Positions 30,337 to 42,175 of a stretch of DNA of 64,000 nucleotides are shown in pieces (the stretch's first letter is position 1; every line of letters starts with the position of its first letter). Where the stretch lies: contig NC_089238.1 in assembly GCF_963924675.1 (NCBI RefSeq), forward strand, positions 24,657,815 to 24,721,814, written 5' to 3'. Position numbers and translations under genes: made by a program. Below the pieces are notes generated by a model that saw nothing but the letters and a program-made list of their open reading frames with translations, had not been told where the DNA came from and did no database searches. Source of the stretch: Phocoena phocoena (lineage: Eukaryota > Chordata > Mammalia > Artiodactyla > Phocoenidae).

Positions 30337-32281
30337 TTTGCTTAACTTACTGTGTTTGGGGTCTCCATTTCACATAGTGCATGTTTGTAGTTCCCGTTGC
30401 TTTTGGTGTCTGCTCCCAGTGTGTAAGGTTGGTTCAGTAGGTTGTGTAGGCTTCCTGGTGCAAGGGACTGGTGCCTGTGTTCTGGTGGATGAGCCTGTAT
30501 CTTGTCTTTCTGGTGGGCAGGACCACACCCGGTGGTGTGTTTTGGGGTGTCTGTGGACTTATTATGATTTTAGGCAGCCTTTCTGCTAATGGGTGGGGTT
30601 GTGTTCCTGTCTTGCTAGTTGTTTGGCATAGGGTGTCCAGCACTGTAGCTTACTGGTCATTGAGTGGAGCTGGGTCTTAGCGTTAAGATGGAGATCTCTG
30701 GGAGAGCTTTTGTCACTTGATATTATGTGGATCTGGAGGTGTCTGGTGGACCAATGTGCTGAACTCAGCTCTCCCACATCAGAGGCTGAGGCCTGACACC
30801 CAGCCAGAGCACCAAGACCCTGTCAGCCACACAACTCAGAACAAAAGGAAGGAAAAAAAAAGGAAAGAAAAGAGAAAAAAAAAATAAAATAAGGTTATTA
30901 AAATAGGAAAAAAAATTAAAAAGTAATAAAAAAAAGAGAGAAAGAAAGAGGAGAGCAACCAACGAAAAAAGAAATCCACCAATGATAACAAGCACTAAAA
31001 ACTATACCAAAATACCCAAAAAAAACACAAAAAAACAGACAGTCAGAACCCTATGGCAAATGGCAAAAGCAAAGCTATACAGACAAAATCACACAAAGAA
31101 GCATACACATACACACTCAGGAAAAGAGTAAAAAGAAAAAAAATATAAATATGTATAAAAAATATAAAAAGGAAGAGAGCAACCAAATCAATAAGCAAAT
31201 CTATCAGTGATGATAAACTCTAAATACTAAACTAAGATAAACATAAAACCAGAAACAAATTAGATGCAGAAAGCAAACCCCAAGTTTACAGTTGCTCCCA
31301 AAGTCCACCACCTCAATTTTGGGATGATTTCATTGTCTCTTCATGTATTCCACAGGTGCTGGGTACATCAAGCTGGTTGTGGAGATTTAATCCACTGCTC
31401 TTGAGGCTGCTGGGAGAGGGTTCCCTTTCTCTTCTTTGTTTGCAAAGCTCCTGGGGTTCAGCTTTGGATCTGGCCCCGCCTCTGGATGTAGGTCGCCTGA
31501 GGGTGTCTGTTCCCCACACAGACAGGATGGGGTTAAATAAGCAGCTGATTAGGGAGCTCTGGCTCACTCAGGCCAGGGGGAAGGAGGGGTACAGAATGGA
31601 GGGTGAGCCTGAAGTGACAGAGGCTGGAGTGATATTGCACCAGACTGAGGCATGCCATGTGTTCTCCTGAGGAACTTGTCCCTGGATCATGGGACCCTGG
31701 CAGTGGCAGGCTGCACAGGCTCCCGGCAGGGGAAGCTTGCACACAGGCTCCCTGGTAGCTGCAGCAGCAGCAGACTCAGCTTTTCATGCCCGTCTCTGGG
31801 GTCCGGGCTGATAGCCGCGGCTCGCGCCCATCTCTGGAGCTTGTTTAGGTGGTGCTCTGAATCCCCTCTCCTCGTGCACCTCGAAACAATGGTCTCTTGC
31901 CTCTTTAGCAGTTCCAGACTTTTTCTCAGACTCTTTCCTGGCTATCGGTGGTGCACTAACCCCCTTCAGACTGTGTTCACGCAGCCAACCCCAGTCCTCT
32001 CCCTGGGATCTGACCGCTGAAGTCCAAGCCTCAGCTCCTAGCCCCCGCCCGCCCCAGCAGGTGAGAGACAAGTCTCTCGGCCTGGTGAGTGCTGGTCGAC
32101 ACTGATCCTCTGTGCGGGAATCTCTCCACCTTGCCCTCCGCACCCCTGTTGCTGTGCTGTCCTCTGTAGTTCTGAAGCTTCCCCCGACTACACCCCGTCT
32201 CCGCCAGTGAAGGGGCTTCCTAGTGTGTGGAAACTTTTCCTCCATCACAGCTCCCTCCCTGAGTTGCAGGTCCCGTCCCTA
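30337..32281 (-). promoter_or_regulatory. L1 5' UTR / internal promoter region
   Basis: About 1.9 kb upstream of ORF1 with an A/G-rich tract (plus-strand coordinates 30840-31310) and a GC-rich, CpG-containing distal end (about 31790-32230), as in L1 5' UTRs that carry internal RNA polymerase II promoters. The open frames of 104-154 codons here are not genes. Confidence 0.7.
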
Positions 32282-32600
32282 TCTGAGAAGGGTCATTGAA
32301 GCTAAGTCCTGAATGAGAACTTATTCATGGGAAGAGGTGTGGAAGGGGTTTTCTGAAAGGAGGGACAGGAAGTACACTAAGGTGGAAAAACTTGACATTA
32401 TTTATGGTCAGAAGGAAAGTTGCTGTGGCTGGAGGATGGTGAGCAAGGGGGAGAGTGATAATAAGTGAGTCTGGAGAGCTCGCCAGGGGCTGGATCACGT
32501 GAAGCCTTGATGGCCATAGCGAAGGGCTTGGCTTTCATCTCACATGCTCTAGACTGCTGGAGTTGAGTCCTGTTAAGGCCAGAGCCCTGTGGAAAAGGGC
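32282..32600 (-). repeat. L2 LINE, right part (split by full-length L1)
   Basis: Continuation of the antisense L2: 'gctaagtcctgaatgagaac', then 'ggatggtgagcaaggggg' and 'gccttgatggccatagcgaa' with 'gggcttggctttcatctc', in L2 order. Confidence 0.7.
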
Positions 32601-33519
32601 TGTCACGGCTGCTTAGATCCCTGGAGCTGTCCAGAGTCCTGCCCTCCCAGAGCTTTGGCTCTTCAGCAATGCTTAACAGAGTGAACCAGGCCCCCTGCCT
32701 CTCAACAACCTCTGTCACACTATCTTCATTTAGGGAAAATGTCAGCCAGGGCTAGTTTCTGCAGGAGCTGGCCTATCTTGCCTTCTGTGGAAAGCATCTT
32801 GTTTAATGCACAAAGGTATCTTTGATCAGCTTCCAACCAGAGCCTGGGATGGGAATTTTGTGCAAGTGATCTATTCAGGGAGTATGTTCAGAAGAAACTT
32901 GTGATGGAGTGAGGAGGGCAGGATAGGGTAGGGGAAGAAGCAAATATGTGGTTTCAGCTGACATCTAGCCTCAGCCGGATCCCTCTGAAGGCCCTGGAGC
33001 ATGAATAGTCCCCCAGAGTTGCATCTTCTTGAGGCAAAGTGACGAGGTTTTATATCCCTGTGCCAGTCACTGCCTGAAGACCCACAGGCTTCTCTGGGTG
33101 AGGTGATTCCCATCAGTCAAGGGCAATTCTCTGGAGGAAGATGAAGCTGTGAGCCCTTAGCAGTCCAAACATGCAGTGTACATGGTTTGTAACTGGCCCA
33201 GGGATGGGGATTTGGGTGGGGCACCAACAGCACCCTACATAAAGGGCATGGTGTATTTCCTTGGAGGGAAGCTTGAGGCTGGGCCAAAGACCCCGGTAGA
33301 TATGGAGGAGATGCTCCAGACCCTGCCTGCAGATGCTAGTTAATCCCTGGACTCTATCTGTTGGTGAGCTGTGGGTGATACTGGACTTTCTGCCCTGGTT
33401 AGGACTGGAATGAAGAGAGCACACATCTGAAAGTGCCCTTCCTAGACCATAACCTGTGCTAAAGGGTCTGTAAATGACTTCCTCTGTGCTGCTGGCCGGC
33501 CTGCTATGGCGTGAGGCTC
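32601..33519. other. Unassigned sequence
   Basis: It may contain a diverged LTR-like stretch near 32900-33420, but no family could be supported. No gene seen. Confidence 0.35.
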
Positions 33520-33640
33520 ACTCTCCCCACTTTCCAGATGGGGTCCTGGAGGCTCAGAGAAGTCATGTAGCTGTCCTCAAGTTACACAGTTAGTTAGTTG
33601 GTGGGGTTTAACTGGCTCTGGACCTGGACTATGACGGCGT
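33520..33640 (-). repeat. MIR SINE (antisense)
   Basis: 'actttccagatggggtcctg' with 'gaggctcagagaagtcatgt' and 'gttacacagttagttagttg'. Confidence 0.65.
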
Positions 33641-34415
33641 TCACAAGAGTGGGGCTGGGGCTGGGAAAGGTGGGTAGTAAGAGTAACCTCACTTGGTGAG
33701 GTTCTCTGGGGCCAGTCTCATATTAGGGCATCTCCATCCCACCTGGTAAGCATTCCAGGCTGTGGTTTCTCACTTACTGTGTTCTTATCTATCTTTCTCT
33801 CAGGCTGAGGAACCCAAATTACTTTTCTTTCCAGCTCCCAGAGATGCTACATTTCTCTCCTCAGCCCATTGCTCATCCTCTTCCCTCCCTCCAGCGACTA
33901 CAGAGCCCAGTATCAGCATATAAGGGGCACAGTAACAGCTACGATGGGGGCTCTGACTCACCACTCATTTCCGCCAGGTCCTGCAAGACCTTAGCGGTGA
34001 CCATAAAGCCATTTGCAGGGAAGATTTTGGCTGGTGGGTGGTGTGGGTAGCTCAGGGTTTTCTGTTAGTAGACCAGCTCCACAATTTTTGTCATATCTTC
34101 GTAAAGTTTGGGGTGTCCTTTACTTACTTAAAAAATTTCACTCATATTTATTACCGAAAGACATTTATTTTATAAAGAAACTTTATGACCACTACTATCA
34201 ATAGAAAACAGCACTTACTTGCCATAACTACATAACTTTAAAAAACATTAAAACGTCTAACAATTAAAATCATTTTGTGGATCAACTGTGGTATATGTTT
34301 GACATTTTAGGAAACACTGGCATAGTTGGAAGAATACAGGATTAGCTGTCGGGAAATTGGATTCTGGTTCAAGGTCTTCTATCAACATAACAACCACAAC
34401 AGTAGCAAAAATAAG
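33641..34415. other. Unassigned sequence
   Basis: A diverged L1- or MER-like tail is possible at about 34030-34330. Nothing firm. Confidence 0.35.
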
Positions 34416-34419
34416 AATA

Positions 34420-34510
34420 AAGCTCAACATTTATGGAGCATATATTAGGAGTCAAGTATTGTGTTAAATACTTTCTACAGATAGTTTCATTTAATCCTCA
34501 CGTTCTTAGT
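34420..34510 (-). repeat. MIR SINE fragment (antisense)
   Basis: 'aacatttatggagcatatat' with 'taggagtcaagtattgtg' and 'agtttcatttaatcctcacg'. Confidence 0.55.
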
Positions 34511-34702
34511 TTGGGGTCCCAAGGAGCAGTCCCCAAGACGAGGATTCATGTGCAATGATATTTTAAGGAACTGCTCTTGGGAGAGGTAGTAAGGGAGTGG
34601 CAAACTCTTGGGTATGCTTTGGTTTTAGGGAACCAGCGGGGAAAGTATTATAGGCAGGGAATATTCTCTGTGCTCTTCTGGTTATAGTAAAAAGGCTTCC
34701 CC

Positions 34703-34910
34703 AGGGCTTCCCTGTTGGCGCAGTGGTTGAGAGTCCGCCTGCTGATGCAGAGGACACGGGTTCGTGCCCCGGTCCGGGAAGACCTCACATGCCGCGGAGC
34801 GGCTGGGCCCGTGAGCCATGGCCGCTGAGCCTGCGCATCTGGAGCCTGTGGTCTGCAACGGGAGAGGCCACAACACTGAGAGGCCCACGTACCGCACAAA
34901 AAAAAAAAAA
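34703..34910 (+). repeat. CHR SINE with target-site duplication
   Basis: Sense CHR starting 'agggcttccctgttggcgca', with B-box 'ggttcgtgcc', ending 'ccacgtaccgca' plus an A-run. 'aaaaaggcttcccc' (34689-34702) and 'aaaaagtcttcccc' (34911-34924) form a 14 bp duplication with one mismatch. Confidence 0.95.
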
Positions 34911-35099
34911 AAAAAGTCTTCCCCTCTAGTCAGGCATCTTGTGATTTTGTCAGAGACTGAAGTCAATATGACTTAATGCAAAGGAATTATGGCCTCAGTT
35001 TAACTAAAAATTCCAAGTGTTTCAGGCAAGGCTGAATGTCCTCAGAGGGGTCTGCAGCTCTGATCTCAGCTGTTGTTAATAATGTTGGATCCTCCCATC

Positions 35100-35295
35100 A
35101 TGAATGCTCTCCCAGCATGCTGGATCCAGGCTTACCTCAAGCCAGATTATAACCACAGGGGCAGGAGAGAAGCTCTTTCTCAGAGTCCTCAAAAAGCGCT
35201 AGGGAAGGCTCTCATTGGCCCAGTGTAAGTCACATGAAGCAATCATTCTGACCAGGAGGTGTGCTCTGATTGGCTAGCCTTGGTCACATGCCTAT
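35100..35295. repeat. Probable ancient repeat, class unassigned
   Basis: 'aggctctcattggcccagtg' and 'tctgattggctagccttggt' with 'cacatgcctatccctgg' resemble the layout of the segments near 13.2-13.7 kb and 55.1-55.5 kb. Confidence 0.35.
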
Positions 35296-35739
35296 CCCTG
35301 GACACTGAGGAATGGGGAGTAGTCAGGCTCCTCTGAACCCCGCGCACTGAGGTTGGGCAATAGAGACATACCTAAAAGAGAAGCCAGCCAGCCGGAAACA
35401 AATGTCCGGCTCCACCTGTCTACGCGCTGAGCCAGGTTTGCTCTGCAGGTCAGGGGAGAAGCGCAGAGGACAGCAATGCACCGCATAGTTTTAAATGTGC
35501 TGACGGCGTTCCGAGAGGAGGTTCCCACGGGCAGCCCAGGATGCAATCAACTTGCGGCTTTTGCCAACCCCAGCACCTGTCATATTTCATCTTCTTTTAA
35601 ATAACTTCAAGGATATGAAAGTCATAAAAGCAAACCCAGGTAGGGTTAGAAGTCACGGGCTCCTCTGTGCGGAGGGCCATCACTTTTTGGCTCTTCACCC
35701 CGCCGCACGTCCGCATAGCCCCATTGTTGCACAGCCCCA
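35296..35739. other. Unassigned sequence
   Basis: CpGs are moderately frequent ('cgcgcactgagg', 'gtctacgcgctgag') but there is no CpG island or exon that I can support. Confidence 0.4.
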
Positions 35740-35965
35740 GTAAATATTCAAATGAGACTCATGGGTCTGAGCGGAAATAAATCACAATTGCTTGCCCGCC
35801 CCTAGGACGTACTCAAAATTAAAAAGTACAATGGCGATTACCTTCTTCATAATTGTTATATATTTCTTTGACTTCACAGCAGCTAAAGTTGGCTTTCAAA
35901 GAAAAAAAAATGTTCCTGAGCAGCAGAGGAACATTTTAATGAACACCACAGGGTTTACTGATCAC
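35740..35965. promoter_or_regulatory. Candidate conserved non-coding element
   Basis: AT-rich, non-repetitive block with several transcription-factor-like words ('ataaatcacaattgcttgcc', 'cttcataattgttatatatt', 'cacggttaatgag'). Inferred only from composition and absence of repeat similarity. Confidence 0.22.
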
Positions 35966-36734
35966 GGTTAATGAGTGAAAAAGGAGTGTCCTGCAAGAAC
36001 CTTCTGTCTATCTTTAGAAAGCAGCCTTGGATGATGGAGGCATGGAGGGGGATGAAGTTGTGTGCGAGTCTGCAAACTAGAAAACAAATGCGTCATGTTT
36101 TTAAGGCTGTCTGTAAATGGACACTTCAGGAGCCCCCAAAAGCCTTTTGCACCTTTGTGCCCTCCCCTTTCAATAGCGGCAGTTAAACCGAGATTTACTG
36201 ACTTCTGTTGAGTTGCAGCAGAAATATTCAAAGAAATGAAACTCAACAGAAACATTTCGATCTCTCCGGGGCTCTTCACCCACCATTGTGGTTTGGAGAA
36301 TGCTTGATGGGAAAGGCCCATTCTTGCCAGTACACACTCTGTGTGTGCGACCATGGCCTTGCTCTCTGCACCAGAGCTGGTGAACAGTTTTGCTGTTAAA
36401 AGTCACTGACCCACACTCCTGAAATCAAATGGAAGGCCAAGGAAGTAAAAAGCAATTTAAAGTAACCAGCTTGTTTGTTTCGAGAAATGTGAACATTCTC
36501 ACAGTCTATTAACTACATGTAATAAATGACACAAAATATGCTTCAGTTTTATTTTAGAACTGAAGGGAATGAGGGTGACAGAGACGGATAGGAAAAGATA
36601 CACATAGAGATGCACTTGAAATAAGCAAAGGACCACAGAGACAGGTGAGGAAGTAGTGACACAATGATTCAGTGAATGATTGTGAAGGGCACGGGTCTTT
36701 ACACTGATCACCTTAGATCACCTTATTAATGTGT
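35966..36734. other. Unassigned sequence
   Basis: Minus-strand open frames of 78-128 codons overlap here, but none has a recognisable protein family. Confidence 0.4.
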
Positions 36735-36890
36735 CCCATAACCCAGGGGCAGAGATCGAATCCCCTTGGTACAGATTAGGACAATGAGGTTTGGGAAGGT
36801 TAAAAGATCTACTCAGGACCACATTGTTGGTAAGTGGAAGGGCTGTGATGCACCCCAGGCAGCTCAGCTCCAAGACCATTGCTCTGTACT
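36735..36890 (-). repeat. MIR SINE (antisense)
   Basis: 'cagattaggacaatgaggtt' with 'tgggaaggttaaaagatcta' and 'ggaccacattgttggtaagt'. Confidence 0.55.
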
Positions 36891-37609
36891 GTGTCTGGAC
36901 CACTTGTTTGTTTCGAATATTGCTGTACAAGGCATTACGTATGTATGTGTATGAGTGTGTGTGATAATTTTGAAAAATCATACATATATTTTGTTTTGTC
37001 TTGAAAGGTTAATATATTCACATAGCACAACAATCAAAGCCGTATAACAAGATTACAATGAGAAGTCTGTGCTTTGTTACTCTGGGGAGACTGCGGCACC
37101 CCCCAACTTTGCTAGGCTCTCCCCCTGTCTTGGAGGCCTTCCTGCTCTCCTCCACCTGCTGGGATGCTGTATTCCATCACACTGGATCCCTGGAGGGAAG
37201 GCAAGCGGGTCTCCTCTCATGCTTCTCTGGCCAGGACAGAGTTCCTGGGTGGCAGGGCTAGGGCGGTAGTGATGGCAGTGAGCATGTCTCTAACACCTTT
37301 ATAATACTTGTTACTCTCTCCTTTATAATTAAGAGGAAACAGATCTTAGGTGCAGAGGTTTCAGCCACCAATACTTACCTGGGATTTAACAACTCTGGAG
37401 TGTTTTAAAATGTGTTTTTATGATCGCTTTCTTTGTGGTGGCAATATTGGTTTTTCCATATCATTAGTGAGGCAGAGTTACCTTTTGGAACTAATTTATT
37501 TCAAAATAAGACAATTTAAAAGAAGAACATAAGTAAACAATCATACAGGCAGAACAAGGAAATGCCAAAATTGTGAGATTGGGATGCCAGTAGATAAAGG
37601 CTGGGAGAT
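36891..37609. other. Unassigned sequence
   Basis: No gene or repeat supported. Confidence 0.4.
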
Positions 37610-37735
37610 GCCGCCTTCAGCTTTAGAGTTTAGAGCCAAGTTCAAAGGACACCTTGTTCATGGGGCCTTACTTGATCCCATTCCCTGCAGCGTTACTACC
37701 TCTCCCGTGTCTCTTAAGAGCTTTCAGCTTATGCT
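37610..37735 (+). repeat. L2-like fragment
   Basis: 'gccaagttcaaaggacacct' with 'tgttcatggggccttacttg' and 'atcccattccc' resembles the sense L2 3' region. Confidence 0.4.
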
Positions 37736-37949
37736 GTGAGTGTTCTCATTGGCCCCGTATCCTTCAGTCCGACTCTGAGTCTTTTTATCCCAATTAGGAA
37801 AGGACTCGGTTCTTTCAATCCTTATTCAAATGACGTGGTTTTGGATTCTTCTCCATTTCAATCAATCACCCTTTTCTGGGTGAAGATCACCTTGTCAAAG
37901 TTCTTCTTAAATCTGATACTTCAGTGTAGCTCCTGTGGTCACCTCTATT

Positions 37950-38225
37950 GATGTAACCCAAGATTGTGTGTGTGTGAAATACAAACTTTTTCCTTCAATA
38001 AAAATGGGATTATGTTATGCAAACTGTTTTGTAGCCTGCTTTTTCCCCTTTAATCACACATCACAAGAATCTTTTCAAAGAAATAAATATACATCTGCTA
38101 TATCATTGTTCATGGCTATATAATAGCCTATTGAATGAATGCACTGTGATTTACTTAAACAGGGCTTTCGTTTTTTTCTAAAATGTCCCCAACTACAAAC
38201 CACGTTATAATGAACTCAAGCCAGA
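37950..38225 (-). repeat. L1ME-like fragment (antisense)
   Basis: 'gggattatgttatgcaaact' with 'gttttgtagcctgcttttt', 'ttgttcatggctatataata' and 'aaccacgttataatgaac' match old antisense L1. Confidence 0.55.
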
Positions 38226-39229
38226 ATTTCTGACAAACCATTGTCATTGTGTCCTAGAGGGGTTTCCATGGGATCCCTTTCTTCATGCAGTAGGCCAGCC
38301 TTTCCTCTGTGCCAGGCACCGTTGCAGAGGCTGGAGATGGGCACCCAGGCAGATCATTACAGTACTGGGTGCTCGAGGGTATTCACTGGGGTATGTATGA
38401 AATGTTCTGGGAGTAGGAAGGGAACACCAGGTAATTCTGCCCCAAGAAGTTTGAGGATGGTTTCACACAAATGGGGCGGGAGGGCCACTCAACTCAGAGT
38501 TTGCATAAGTGGGAACCAGTTTTGAAAGAGTGAATTCAGCTGTCGGCCCTGCTGAAGCCACTCTGGACATCCCACCAGACCTAGGACCAAACTCTTGAAC
38601 AACTCAGACCACCCGGAACAGCTCACGTCCTCGAGCCATGACTTTCAATAAAAGATTGATTCCCTTGGCCATCTTTATTTACTCATCCTGGAAACCATGG
38701 TTCTGACCTTTCAGTGGTCAGGGATCTTAGGGACAGATTGAAGCCCCAGGCAGTGTGGAGGTAATTAGTGAAACATCCTCACAGTGGCCCAGTGATATAG
38801 AACCGGTTTTCATTAACCCCTCCCCACTTCCAGTCTGTTCACCATGTGGGATCTCCCCCAAGCCCATCTGATTGGCTCTGCCTGTCTACCATGACTGACA
38901 GGCCACTTATTACTCCTGTCTGCCCCCGCCTGGCCCCTCTGGAGGCTTTTATTAGTCCTTTACCTGGGTGAGCTTGGGCTTGGAAAACACCTCTCCTTCA
39001 GGCAATCTCAAGATTACGTTTTCTCACCTGAAATAACTGGCACATTTATTGTTTTTGAAGGAAAGAAAAATCTCATAATTGAAGTAAAAGGGGAATACGT
39101 TTCTGGTTTTTCAAAAGTGTATCTCAAGGCAGGGGGACTGTTCACCCACCTTGGGGACTGTATTCTGAGTAAGAGTGTGGAGTCCTGCAGCTTTAACTCA
39201 CTCCTGGAGGACTCTGTCACCACTGCCCC
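38226..39229. other. Unassigned sequence
   Basis: No gene or repeat supported. Confidence 0.4.
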
Positions 39230-39470
39230 CATTTATTAAAATGTCCGCCTAATGGTTATGGAAAACGCAGTTGCAAATTGCTACCTCATTCGGTTGAAAA
39301 GCTCTTAAAATTCTGGACCGTTATCAAAAGCCCTCACTTCTCCTAAAGCAATAACACTTACCTGGAAAACACATCGTCCACGAGCCCCTTCACTACAAAG
39401 CCGAAAGTCAGGTGATGATGGTTTTCAGCAAATTGACAAACTGAACTAAACTTTATTTAATTTAATTTCA
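39230..39470. promoter_or_regulatory. Candidate conserved non-coding block
   Basis: Non-repetitive, moderately AT-rich, including 'gcagttgcaaattgctacct' and 'tcctaaagcaataacactta'. A low-confidence inference from composition. Confidence 0.18.
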
Positions 39471-39749
39471 GAAAGGATGGATCTGGAAATAACATTGCTG
39501 GTTTCATGTGCTGGAAAAATCGATGCTCTGATTTTTTATCTTCTTCCTTTCTACTCCCTTGCCACAGGCTGGTATAATAAGTCATTTGGACCAGCCAAAC
39601 AAATAACCAGCCCACAACCCCTGGGGCTCATCATCGCCACCCCCCAGGGCTTCAGTGATGGACAGGCCAGAGGACTCCAGCTCTTCCTTTAGCTAGTCAC
39701 TCCAGTTCACATTTGGCGGGGCTTTTCCCCCCAAAGGAAATATTAATAG
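39471..39749. other. Unassigned sequence
   Basis: A 71-codon open frame at 39477-39692 has no recognisable domain. Confidence 0.4.
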
Positions 39750-39985
39750 CATGGTGTTTGCTTCTGTGGGCCAGGTAGTGTTCAAGGGCTTTACGTGCAT
39801 TATCTCAATGAACCCTCACTACTTTCTGAATCAGGTACATTGAAAAAAACTCAACTTCACAGATTTACAGGTAAGAAACTGAGGTTCAGAGGAGCAAAAT
39901 CATTCATTCAGGCGACACTGCTAGCACACGAGGAGCCAGGATTTGAATCCAGGTGGGTTGATTTCAGAACTCTGCTATTAACAGG
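39750..39985 (-). repeat. MIR SINE (antisense), nearly full length
   Basis: 'ttacgtgcattatctcaatg' with 'aaccctcactac', 'acaggtaagaaactgaggtt' with 'cagaggagc' and 'ggatttgaatccaggtgggt'. Confidence 0.75.
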
Positions 39986-40844
39986 TGAGACGGGCAAGGG
40001 GAAGTGTGCGGTTGCCGCCAGGGCAGAGCTGCTCACTTACTGTACACTGTGCTGTGGGTGGGCAGAGATGGGGCTTGCCGGGGTGATCGGCCAGGCTCCA
40101 GGTGTCCTCCAACTTCGCTGAGATGAATTTATCTGACAGATGCTGTCCTTTGTGCAAGGAAAAAAGGGTAAAAAGGCCCACTACTTAGGCAAGCCCGGGG
40201 AGGCTGCAAGTACCTCTCTTCTCCCTGGAGCTCTCGGTCTCCAAGGCAACCGTCAGGCCGAGGGGAGAAGAGCCCTGCCTCCTGGGAAGCCAAGTCCAGG
40301 CACACAGCTGGGAGCTAAGCACGACTGGCCAGCTGGACCCAGCTGAGGAACTGGAGCCTTTGCAGGGGCCTGGCCTCACTCCCTAGCTTTAATTTGCCAC
40401 AGAGAATCCCCCAAGTGAGTGGTCTCCGAAATCCAGCCTCAGATTTGCGCTTCGCTTGGAAGCCAGCAAGAGTCAGCTCACCAAAAATCAATCTGTCAAA
40501 CAAGCAACACACCAATTGGCACTTCATCCAATAACTGAAGAATCTGTCAACATTTTGTTCTCTCCTGCCTTGTCCCCAGAGACTGTAAAACCCTACAGTA
40601 ACTGAGCCAGGGCAATTCTCCTTAGTCATTTTCCTACCAAAAATCAGAACGGACGTTCTTCTGCAAAGGCAGGGAAGACTGGGTGTGCTTAAGGAAAAGC
40701 CCACTTGCTTTCAGAAACACCAGGAGGACTGGGGGCAAATGATAATTTCCCAACAACAAAACCTCCATGAGCTCAGTAAATTGGCAATTTGATGAGTTGC
40801 CTTATTTGCAAGGTGGAACAAGGCTCCTGTGCTTGAGTTCTGGT
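39986..40844. other. Unassigned sequence
   Basis: The 129-codon minus-strand open frame at 40315-40704 shows no recognisable family. No repeat supported. Confidence 0.4.
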
Positions 40845-40860
40845 CCTGAGTTCCTCTTTT

Positions 40861-41061
40861 TTTTTTTTTTGCCGTACGCGGGCCTCTCACTGCTGTGGCC
40901 TCTCCCGTTGCGGAGCACAGGCTCTGGACGCGCAGGCTCAGCGGCCATGGCTCACGGGCCCAGCCGCTCCGTGGCACGTGGGATCTTCCCAGACTGGGGC
41001 ACGAACCCGTGTCCCCTGCATCGGCAGGCGGACTCCCAAGCACTGCGCCACCAGGGAAGCC
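40861..41061 (-). repeat. CHR SINE with perfect target-site duplication
   Basis: Antisense CHR: T-run, 'gccgtacgcgggcctctcac', CpG-rich body, head complement 'ccaccagggaagcc'. 'cctgagttcctctttt' occurs at 40845-40860 and again at 41062-41077, identical over 16 bp. This suggests one of the most recent insertions in the window. Confidence 0.96.
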
Positions 41062-41077
41062 CCTGAGTTCCTCTTTT

Positions 41078-41392
41078 GAACCCCGTGCTGCAAGGGAGCT
41101 TGAGGGAGATTTGATCACACGAAGCAAGAGCCCCAAGGCAATGACCTAAGTGCAAAGGGGAGCACTTTCTCAGGAGGGACTCCAGTTTCCCAGATATGAA
41201 ATTGGGGAGTCGTGGTTGGGGAATCTGCCAACCAGGGCCTGTTTATATTCCATGATTGCAAATTCTTTGATTCCAATTCTATGATTCCAAATTCCTCCTA
41301 CAGCATGTTAAACAAGAAGATCATGACAAAGTGAGACAAGTACTTTGGGAGTTAAAAGCGCTGGATGAACAGATGCTATTTTACTAGCCATG
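41078..41392. other. Unassigned sequence
   Basis: Nothing supported. Confidence 0.4.
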
Positions 41393-41400
41393 GTATAGAG

Positions 41401-41710
41401 AAGGGCTTGGTAAACTTTTTCTGTAAAGGACCTGATTGTAAGTGTTTTAGGCTTTGTGTTGAAACCATTCAACCCTGCTGTTGTAGCAAAAGCAGCCAGA
41501 GACAATATGTAAATGATGAACACTGCTCTCTTCCAATAAAACCTTGTTTATAGACACTGAAATTTAAATTTCATGTGTCATGGCATGTTCTATTTTTGTT
41601 TTGATATTTTTCAGTCATTTAAAAATGTCAAGTCATTCTTAGTTTACCGGCTATTCAAAAACAGGCAGTGGGCAAAATCTGACCTCTGGGCCACAGTTTG
41701 CTGACCCCTG
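41401..41710 (+). mobile_element. hAT-Charlie non-autonomous element (MER5-type)
   Basis: Contains 'ggtaaactttttctgtaaag' with 'gacctgattgtaag', 'cagccagagacaatatgtaa' and the terminus 'cacagtttgctgacccctg', characteristic of MER5-type elements. The termini are inverted repeats (AGGGCTTGGTAAACT against CAGGGGTCAGCAAACT). 'gtatagag' (41393-41400) and 'gtgtagag' (41711-41718) are an 8 bp target-site duplication with one mismatch, the size expected for hAT. No transposase. Confidence 0.92.
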
Positions 41711-41718
41711 GTGTAGAG

Positions 41719-42143
41719 GTCTCAGAGCAGAAGATATCCTAAATTCCTAGCCCTTGGATACCTAGCCCAACCATCCGTCTGGCCCCTGCTTGGTGGGCAG
41801 TGGCAAAAGGCAGTCCCCAGGTGGTGAAGCATCCATACTTGGTTTGGCCCAGCTGGTGTATTCTCTTCCCCAGTGTCACCGCCCCCCACCCCCTACCCTG
41901 GGCTGCTCACCTTCAACATCAATGTGGAGAAAAGGGATTCCTTTGACTCTCCTCTTTCCAGTTCTGATCTTGTCCCAATTTGTAATGGACCAAAAAGCTT
42001 CAAAAAAAAAAAAAGAAAAGAAAAAAGAAAAAGAAGAAATGCAGGTGCCCCGGACCAAAGTATCTGTAGCCCCCAGAGTTGCTGAGTTTCAGCAATAATC
42101 AGACTGCATCCACAGTCCCCTGGGCAGGGCTCCTTCCTTATCT

Positions 42144-42175
<32 letters not shown>

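Larger units (their letters stand above)
24802..32281 (-). mobile_element. Essentially full-length L1 retrotransposon, inactive
   Basis: Reading on the minus strand: CpG-rich 5' UTR (about 32281-30337), ORF1 (about 30336-29400), ORF2 (about 29390-25240), 3' UTR and A-tail. The flanks 'tctgaaaagggtcact' (24785-24800) and 'tctgagaagggtcatt' (32282-32297) are a 16 bp target-site duplication with two mismatches, embedded in an L2. About 7.5 kb including one nested CHR SINE of about 0.3 kb. ORF1 and ORF2 both carry stops and frameshifts, and the SINE disrupts the reverse transcriptase, so the element cannot be autonomous. The length suggests minimal 5' truncation. The exact subfamily was not determined. 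Confidence 0.93.

Noticed and set aside
31790..32230. CpG-rich stretch as a host CpG island promoter
   Set aside because: It sits inside the 5' UTR of the full-length L1, which explains the CpG content.
31652..32248. Open frames of 122 and 154 codons on opposite strands
   Set aside because: They lie in the GC-rich L1 5' UTR, where stop codons are scarce. No protein similarity seen.
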